Shown here in pieces: positions 8,434-13,549 of a DNA stretch of 13,549 nt. Position 1 is the first letter of the stretch. The number at the start of each line of letters is the position of its first letter. Both the position numbers and the translations under genes were made by a program. The stretch is from an uncultured Pelagibacteraceae bacterium. GTDB lineage: Bacteria > Pseudomonadota > Alphaproteobacteria > Pelagibacterales > AG-422-B15. Under the pieces are notes generated by a model. That model searched no databases. It was not told the origin of the DNA and was given only the letters and a program-made list of their open reading frames with translations. The stretch is from NCBI GenBank assembly GCA_902527075.1, contig CABZNM010000016.1, positions 1 through 13,549 on the forward strand, written 5' to 3'.

Positions 8434-9747
8434 ATGATAAATGAAAAATTAATTCTTCCATGCGGTGTTGAGGTTAAAAACAGATTCCTGAAATCAGCAA
8501 TGACAGAAGGTATTGCTAATGAAGATGCTGCAGCAAACTCAAGACACGTAAACCTGTATGATCAGTGGGCTAAAGGTGGCAGTGGTATTTTGGTCACGGG
8601 AAACGTTCAGGTAGATCATCGATATATAGAAAGAGCTGGTAATGTTGTAATTGAAGGTGAGCAGTCAAATAGTCAACGTAATGCATTGATTGAATGGTCT
8701 AAGGCAGGTACGCAAAACAACACTCAATTATGGATGCAGATTAGTCATGCAGGAAGACAAACACCTTATGGCATAAATAGTGAGTCTGTTGCTCCTTCTG
8801 CAAATAGACTTGAACCATTAGGCGGTGTACTTAAATTTGGCATTCCAAGAGAACTAACTAAAACAGAAATACTAGACGTTATTGATCGCTTTATAAATTC
8901 GGCAGTAATAGCAAAGGAAACAGGATTTACAGGAGTTCAATTACATTCAGCTCATGGTTATTTACTATCAGAATTTTTATCGCCAAACATTAATCAACGC
9001 ACGGATGAATGGGGTGGAAGCTTGCAAAATAGAGCAAGGTTGTTATTAGAAATTATAAGCGGCATAAGATTAAAAGTAGGTAACAATTATCCTATATCTG
9101 TTAAATTAAATTCATCTGACTTTCAAAAAGGTGGATTTTCTCACGAAGAATCCTTAGAGGTTGCTAAAATGTTGGACCAATCAAGTCTCGACCTTCTTGA
9201 AATATCAGGAGGAACCTACGAAAACTTTACTGCACTTGATATTGGTTCTATGAATTTAAAAGAGTCTCGAACCATAAAACCTTCAAGAAGTACTGTTGTA
9301 AGAGAAGCTTATTTTTTAAAGTACGCTAGTGAAATTAAAGAGCATATTTCTATACCACTTGCCGTTACTGGTGGGTTTCGTTCAACAGATGGAATGAATA
9401 AGGCTCTGGAAACTAATGCTTGTGATATAATTGGACTTGGAAGACCATTATGTAGCGAACCTGATTTAGTCAATAATCTACTAAACGGAAATAAGTCGTC
9501 AGCGATATTGTATGAAAATATTCTTGAATTGGGGCCTTGGATTTTTGGACTAAGTAGTCCTTTTAAAATGATTAAATCTAATAATAGAGTAGCTCAAGTT
9601 TATTGGTGTTATAGACAGATTTTAGAAATTGCAGATAAGAGGGATGTGGATCCAAAAATAAGTTTGATTAGTGCATTAATCAACCACTTTAGGGACGATA
9701 CAAAACTTAGCAAGAAGTATAAGAAATATTGGGAAGATCTAAATTGA
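8434..9747 (+). CDS. Old Yellow Enzyme-family NAD(P)H:flavin oxidoreductase
   Basis: A 437-residue FMN-dependent TIM-barrel oxidoreductase of the Old Yellow Enzyme type, likely reducing activated C=C bonds (enones, enoyl compounds) with NAD(P)H in the cytoplasm. Visible are NRFLKSAMTEG near the N-terminus (FMN-binding strand), QISHAGRQ (102-109), the HSAHGYLLSEFLSPNINQRTD block with the substrate-binding pair His171/His174 followed by DEWGGSLQNRARLLLEI, and phosphate-binding strands AVTGGFRS (310-317) and IGLGRPL (333-339). It lacks the C-terminal FeS/NAD domain of 2,4-dienoyl-CoA reductase (FadH). About 75 residues follow the barrel, with Trp/Tyr-rich VYWCYRQILEIAD near 389-401; a similar tail occurs in part of this family. 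The physiological substrate cannot be told from sequence. It lies 15 bp after the hydrolase and 30 bp before the photolyase. Confidence 0.92.
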   Translation: MINEKLILPCGVEVKNRFLKSAMTEGIANEDAAANSRHVNLYDQWAKGGSGILVTGNVQVDHRYIERAGNVVIEGEQSNSQRNALIEWSKAGTQNNTQLWMQISHAGRQTPYGINSESVAPSANRLEPLGGVLKFGIPRELTKTEILDVIDRFINSAVIAKETGFTGVQLHSAHGYLLSEFLSPNINQRTDEWGGSLQNRARLLLEIISGIRLKVGNNYPISVKLNSSDFQKGGFSHEESLEVAKMLDQSSLDLLEISGGTYENFTALDIGSMNLKESRTIKPSRSTVVREAYFLKYASEIKEHISIPLAVTGGFRSTDGMNKALETNACDIIGLGRPLCSEPDLVNNLLNGNKSSAILYENILELGPWIFGLSSPFKMIKSNNRVAQVYWCYRQILEIADKRDVDPKISLISALINHFRDDTKLSKKYKKYWEDLN

Positions 9748-9777
9748 TTTTCAAGATTGTAGTCATAAGTCTTAAAG

Positions 9778-11214
9778 ATGGTCAATAAAGAAACAGATTT
9801 AATAGTTTTTCATAGAAATTTACGAATTCAAGATAATGAAGCTCTATCCCATGGTTCCATGAGACAAAACTATAAATGCATCTATATTTTTGATGAAGTG
9901 TATTGGAGCGGTAATGGAAAATCACTCAGACAGTTATATTTTTTAAAAGACTGTCTTCGAGACTTGGATAACTCACTACATAAACTAAATTCTAAACTTG
10001 AGATATTCATTGGAAATTACAAGGAATTTTACAAATCACTTTTAAATAATAAATTTAAACTTCACTCTAATTATTCAACAGATATTGAATATTATAAATC
10101 TCAATTTACTGAATTCTTAGAACTTGCAAAACAGCAGTATGAAATTAAAGTCTATAATGATTTTGGAGTTCAAAGAGAAAATTTTGATCGTGATCAATGG
10201 TCAAGGTTTTGGGAAAATCAGATGAATAAACCACTATGTCCAGAACCAAAAATCAATAAGTCATCTCATGATCACAATTATTTAAGTACTCATACTGTTG
10301 AGGAATTTATAAAGAAATTTATTAATATCCACCAACCAGATTTCATTGAAATTCAACCTGGTGGCTCGTCAAAAGCTAAACAGTTGCTCGAAACTTTTTT
10401 CAATGAACGATGCAATGGTTACAGAATAAAGATGTCAAGCCCCTTCGATGCAAAAGACTCTTGTTCTCGTCTTTCACCTCATTTCTCATTTGGAACAATT
10501 TCGATTAGATATGTGTATCAAAAATTAAAAAAAGAATATTTTAAATCTAATTTTAAATCTGATTTATATTCTTTTAAAAAAAGACTGCATTGGCACTGTC
10601 ATTTCATTCAAAAATTCGAGGCAGAACCCAATATTGAATATAATAGCATGCACTCTATGTGTGATAACTTAAGACCCCATGCAGATCAGGAGCTGATTGA
10701 GAAATGGATCAAAGGAGAAACAGGATATCCTTTCCTAGATGCTTGTATTCATCATTTGAGAAGATATGGCTGGATCAATTTTCGCATGAGAGCAATGATT
10801 ATGTCTTTTGCCTCTTATAATTTATGGCAGCCTTGGCAAGAAACCTCACCTCTTCTTGCAGAATTATTTGTAGACTATGAGCCTGGAATTCATATCAGCC
10901 AAGTACAGATGCAAAGTGGTGTTACAGGAATTAATTTGCCCAGAATATACTCTGTCTTAAAACAAAGTAAAGATCAGGACCCAGAGGCAAGCTTTATAAA
11001 AAAGGAGTTACCAGAGCTGTCTGATGAGAGCAGTGATAACATTCACAAAGCTACTATGGATGTGGATTATCCCAATAAAATTGTTGATCTCCATGCGTCT
11101 TCAGCAAATGCACGTGATAAAATATGGGGCATTCGTAAAAGTAATCAATTTAAAAAAATTGCAAAAGAGGTTTACATAAAACATGGTAGTCGTATGAGGC
11201 AAAGCAGACGATGA
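9778..11214 (+). CDS. Photolyase/cryptochrome family flavoprotein (variant subgroup)
   Basis: A 478-residue FAD protein of the DNA photolyase/cryptochrome family, probably a light-driven repair enzyme for UV pyrimidine dimers. The N-terminal alpha/beta antenna-type domain begins DLIVFHRNLRIQDNEAL. The FAD domain shows GGSSKAKQLLETFF (195-208), SRLSPHFSFGTIS (230-242), RLHWHCHFIQKF (269-280) and GETGYPFLDACIHHLRRYGW (313-332). The segment DYEPGIHISQVQMQSG (366-381) replaces the classical GDLAANNGGWQW. By hand alignment His372 stands where E. coli PhrB has Asn378 near flavin N5, and Val376 stands where it has Trp382. I recall the same DYEPGIH...QMQSG block in a subgroup of marine and cyanobacterial photolyase-like proteins, so it is a subgroup trait. 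Repair versus signalling cannot be decided here. The last 4 bp overlap the TPR gene start (ATGA). Confidence 0.9.
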   Translation: MVNKETDLIVFHRNLRIQDNEALSHGSMRQNYKCIYIFDEVYWSGNGKSLRQLYFLKDCLRDLDNSLHKLNSKLEIFIGNYKEFYKSLLNNKFKLHSNYSTDIEYYKSQFTEFLELAKQQYEIKVYNDFGVQRENFDRDQWSRFWENQMNKPLCPEPKINKSSHDHNYLSTHTVEEFIKKFINIHQPDFIEIQPGGSSKAKQLLETFFNERCNGYRIKMSSPFDAKDSCSRLSPHFSFGTISIRYVYQKLKKEYFKSNFKSDLYSFKKRLHWHCHFIQKFEAEPNIEYNSMHSMCDNLRPHADQELIEKWIKGETGYPFLDACIHHLRRYGWINFRMRAMIMSFASYNLWQPWQETSPLLAELFVDYEPGIHISQVQMQSGVTGINLPRIYSVLKQSKDQDPEASFIKKELPELSDESSDNIHKATMDVDYPNKIVDLHASSANARDKIWGIRKSNQFKKIAKEVYIKHGSRMRQSRR

Positions 11215-11744
11215 GAACTATCTTAATAATTTTCATATATTTCATATCAGTGAGCAGCTCTCTTGCTGATCAAAATAGTTCAAGATTAGATCCTCTATTT
11301 AAGGAGCTTACACAGATAAAAAATGAGTTAGCAGCCGATTTAATTTTAGCAGAAATATGGTCTATTTGGTCCAAAACAGATAACGAGATGGCGCAAGAGA
11401 TTTTTGAAGAAGGCAATCAACTCATGAGCAAAGGACAATTTGAGGAGTCCATTTTAACTTTCACAGAAGTCATTGCTTTGCAACCTGATTTTGCAGAAGC
11501 ATGGAATAAAAGAGCAACTGTTTACTTTTTTAATGGTGAATTTGAAAAATCAATTCAAGATATAGAAAAAACACTTTCACTCGAACCAAGACATTTTGGA
11601 GCTCTTGATGGTTTAGCCCAAATTTATTTTCTTCAAGATAAGTTTCTAAAAGCTGCCGCGACATATGAACAATTATTACAGATACTGCCGTTTAGTGAAA
11701 ATGCCAAACGACAGCTTGAACGTATTAATGGACAATTTATTTAA
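11211..11744 (+). CDS. Secreted tetratricopeptide-repeat protein
   Basis: A 177-residue protein with a clear Sec signal peptide: MRTILIIFIYFISVSSSLA, with predicted cleavage after Ala19 (S-L-A then DQ). The mature part has a short helical lead (about 28-57, LAEIWSIWSKTDNE) and three TPR-like helical pairs at about residues 60-93, 94-127 and 128-161. Signature residues include FEESILTFTEVIALQPDFAEAW and FEKSIQDIEKTLSLEP. It is a periplasmic scaffold with no catalytic motif. Very similar short TPR proteins with the AEIW...DPE lead are common in Alphaproteobacteria; I know of no assigned function. The start overlaps the photolyase stop by 4 bp, implying coupled translation, and the SRAP gene follows after 12 bp. 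Despite the operon, its periplasmic location makes a direct repair role unlikely. Confidence 0.88.
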   Translation: MRTILIIFIYFISVSSSLADQNSSRLDPLFKELTQIKNELAADLILAEIWSIWSKTDNEMAQEIFEEGNQLMSKGQFEESILTFTEVIALQPDFAEAWNKRATVYFFNGEFEKSIQDIEKTLSLEPRHFGALDGLAQIYFLQDKFLKAAATYEQLLQILPFSENAKRQLERINGQFI

Positions 11745-11756
11745 GTGAAATAATTT

Positions 11757-12332
11757 ATGTGTGGAAGATACGTATTGTCAGACACAATAAAAGTAAAACA
11801 AAGACATAATTTTAATGTTTCAGCTTCATATAATATTGCTCCCACGCATGAAGTTTTAGTTCTCAATCCAAATCCAGTATTAATGAAATGGTCTTATTCA
11901 CCTAAATGGAAATTGGATATGAATCTTATCAATTGCAGAAGTGAAACACTTTCTGAAAAACCTTCATTTCGAGGCGCCCTTCGGTGTATTTTTGTTGCAA
12001 ATGGTTGGTATGAATGGAAACGAACCAATAATCAAAAAGTTCCATATTTTCATCATTGTGGTGATGATTTAATTTATTTTGCTGGAATCTATAATTTGGT
12101 AAGTGGTTGCGCTGTTGTTACAAGAGAGTCCCATACCAACATCAGCCATGTTCATCATAGACAACCAGTAATATTAGAAGAGAATCAATTTGATGAATGG
12201 TTTAAAGGAAATAGTATCTTTTCCAGTAATAAATTAAGTCAGATCACTTGTTATCCAGTTTCAAAAGAAGTTAATACACCAAAAAACAATCATACATCTC
12301 TATTAGACAAAGTAAGTTTCTTGGAAGAGTAG
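11757..12332 (+). CDS. SRAP-family abasic-site DNA-crosslinking protein (YedK/HMCES-like)
   Basis: SRAP proteins bind abasic sites in single-stranded DNA and form a thiazolidine crosslink through Cys2, shielding them from cleavage. This protein begins MCGRYVLS, so Cys2 becomes N-terminal after Met removal. Other active-site elements are Asn26 in YNIAPT, the NCRSET block (59-64), Glu86 in GWYEWK, and His133 in the H-x-R-x-P motif, which reads HHRQP where HxRMP is usual. At 191 residues it is shorter than YedK (222), and the WGLIPxW segment is replaced by KWSYSPKWK (44-52). The key nucleophile and Glu/His survive, so it is probably active. The position 12 bp after the TPR gene and one gene from a photolyase fits a DNA-damage group, although no LexA-type operator was recognised. 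Confidence 0.92.
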   Translation: MCGRYVLSDTIKVKQRHNFNVSASYNIAPTHEVLVLNPNPVLMKWSYSPKWKLDMNLINCRSETLSEKPSFRGALRCIFVANGWYEWKRTNNQKVPYFHHCGDDLIYFAGIYNLVSGCAVVTRESHTNISHVHHRQPVILEENQFDEWFKGNSIFSSNKLSQITCYPVSKEVNTPKNNHTSLLDKVSFLEE

Positions 12333-12376
12333 AAATAAGCAGTTAAGATAAAAATTAATTCTTAAATAATCTTGAT

Positions 12377-13549
12377 ATGAATAAATTTGTAAACTTTGTT
12401 GATCAAACCTTTATTGATTTAGGTAGGCAATTTAAGCTTAGTTATCTTCCCCCGTTGATGATCTATGTGGCTGCAGGGGTCTCAGGTTTAACCGGTATTG
12501 TAGGAACATTTTTTGTAAAAGATTATCTTAATTTGTCAGCGGCATTCTTAGCAGGGCTTGGTTTTTGGGCTGGAATTCCATGGGCCTTAAAAATGCCTCT
12601 TGGCCATTTAGTTGATTTAATTTGGGAAAGAAAAAATTACTTAGTTTACGTTGGCGCATCACTCATTGCTTTGAGTCTTTTGATTATGTATGGACTTATT
12701 ATTCATACTAGTTTTATGGCTCAATTCTTAAATATAGAGACATGGTACATTTTAAGTGTTTTGCTTGCACCAGTAGGTTACGTAGTTCAGGACGTTGTAG
12801 CCGACGCTATGACAGTAGAAGCAGTACCAAGTGTAGACAATACTGGCAATCAATACTCAGCTGATGCAATTAAAAATATGCATACAACTATGCAGACTTT
12901 GGGAAGATTTGCAATCATCGGTGGTACAGTACTTGTGGCCCTTATCAATGTTATTGTGTTTAGTAGTGTTGACGCAGAGACCGAAGATGCAAAGATTGTA
13001 CTTTATGGCAATATTTATCTCTTTGCATTGGTTATTCCATTGATATCAATTCTCGGAGTCCTATTGTCAATTTACATAAAGAAAAAGAAAAATGAAAAAC
13101 TAGCTGAAAAAGGATTTACAGATCAACAAGAAATTGAAAAAACAAAAGTTGATTGGTGGATACTTGGTGGATCCCTAGTTTTTGTAATCTTTACTTTAGG
13201 CGTAGGGGGATTTAACTTACCTTTTGCTCAAGAAATAGTTTTTATTGGTTCTGTCAGTATCATTTTATTTTTAATGGTAAAACTAATTCAAGAATTACCT
13301 GAGACTTTAAGGACAACTATTTTAGGAACTGCTATAATCATATTCATATTTAGGGCAATGCCTGGACCTGGACCAGGATTAACATGGTTTGAGATTGATA
13401 ACCTCGGATTTGATGAACAATTTTTCTCCGTTTTATCTTTATTAGCATCAATATTAACGTTAGTTGGAATTGTTATTTTAAGACCATTCATGGCAAACAA
13501 TTCAATTGCAAAGATTATAGTCGTCTTATCCATTGTTGGAGCAATTTTA
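12377..13549 (+). CDS. BT1/folate-biopterin-type MFS transporter, C-terminus cut by window edge
   Basis: I translated from ATG 12377; the frame stays open for 391 codons to the last base, so the end is missing. It begins MNKFVNFVDQTFIDLGRQFK and is a polytopic membrane protein with about ten or eleven hydrophobic segments visible (around 25-47, 54-75, 88-110, 122-142, 176-196, 207-234, 259-279, 285-304, 311-328, 349-369, 377-391). A Lys/Glu-rich cytoplasmic loop lies near 235-258. Motifs resembling the BT1 (folate/pterin) family are ALKMPLGHLVD (70-80), PVGYVVQDVVADAMTVEAV (132-150), and an FRAMPGPGPGLTWF block (325-338) followed by LGFDEQFFSVL. Substrate is not provable; an AmpG-like or other MFS carrier is the alternative. 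It lies 44 bp after the SRAP gene with no clear terminator between, and no Shine-Dalgarno site is obvious. Confidence 0.75.
   Translation, partial: MNKFVNFVDQTFIDLGRQFKLSYLPPLMIYVAAGVSGLTGIVGTFFVKDYLNLSAAFLAGLGFWAGIPWALKMPLGHLVDLIWERKNYLVYVGASLIALSLLIMYGLIIHTSFMAQFLNIETWYILSVLLAPVGYVVQDVVADAMTVEAVPSVDNTGNQYSADAIKNMHTTMQTLGRFAIIGGTVLVALINVIVFSSVDAETEDAKIVLYGNIYLFALVIPLISILGVLLSIYIKKKKNEKLAEKGFTDQQEIEKTKVDWWILGGSLVFVIFTLGVGGFNLPFAQEIVFIGSVSIILFLMVKLIQELPETLRTTILGTAIIIFIFRAMPGPGPGLTWFEIDNLGFDEQFFSVLSLLASILTLVGIVILRPFMANNSIAKIIVVLSIVGAIL

Noticed and set aside
9753..9773. Hairpin between the flavin oxidoreductase and photolyase genes
   Set aside because: AAGATT/AGTCTT forms only a 6-bp stem with one wobble and a 9-nt loop and no T-run, which is expected by chance in this composition.
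12342..12376. Inverted repeat TTAAGAT...ATCTTGA before the transporter
   Set aside because: A 7-bp stem with a wobble pair and a ~20-nt loop, with no T-run; not enough for a terminator or riboswitch call.
13288..13533. 81-codon minus-strand frame
   Set aside because: Antisense to the BT1/MFS transporter, whose plus-strand frame continues through it with membrane segments.
1..13549. CRISPR array, toxin-antitoxin, defence island, retron or insertion sequence
   Set aside because: No regularly spaced repeats, transposase, reverse transcriptase, nuclease or small toxin-like gene pairs were seen on either strand.

Overview
The window is A/T-rich (roughly one third G+C by eye) and looks like a small-genome marine alphaproteobacterium. 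The carB-carA / yqeY-dnaG-rpoD order is typical of Alphaproteobacteria. The A+T bias, tight spacing and rarity of Shine-Dalgarno sites point to Pelagibacterales (SAR11) or an AEGEAN-169/HIMB59-like relative. That lineage is inferred from gene order and sequence recalled from memory, not from a search.

Left part (1-2730, minus strand): carB, cut by the window edge so that only its first 529 codons are present, and complete carA. They overlap by 8 bp and together encode carbamoyl-phosphate synthetase for pyrimidine and arginine synthesis. A 130-bp divergent intergenic region (2731-2860) holds a good minus-strand -10 box, a perfect inverted repeat just upstream of carA and a pair of direct repeats.

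Central part (2861-7304, plus strand): yqeY (GatB/YqeY domain), dnaG primase and rpoD (primary sigma factor), followed by tRNA-Ile2 with anticodon CAT. dnaG and rpoD are separated by one base. The primase has lost three of the four usual zinc ligands, and its best promoter match would give a leaderless mRNA. This is housekeeping core genome.

Right part (7305-13549, plus strand): a compact accessory-looking run. It holds a membrane-anchored alpha/beta hydrolase, an Old Yellow Enzyme-type flavin oxidoreductase, a photolyase/cryptochrome of a variant subgroup, a secreted TPR protein, an SRAP-family (YedK/HMCES-like) abasic-site protein, and a BT1/MFS-type transporter cut by the window end. Gaps are 15, 30, -4, 12 and 44 bp, so most of these are probably co-transcribed. 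Between the tRNA and this run lies a 28-codon open frame that closely resembles the extreme N-terminus of TauD/TfdA dioxygenases and ends inside the hydrolase start. It looks like the relic of a gene replaced at this site.

No CRISPR array, insertion sequence, integrase, rRNA or recognisable defence system is visible. I do not see a wholly new system. The points most worth a second look are the TauD relic at the tRNA-proximal junction, the zinc-less primase, the altered flavin pocket of the photolyase, and the grouping of photolyase, abasic-site protein and putative folate/pterin-type carrier.
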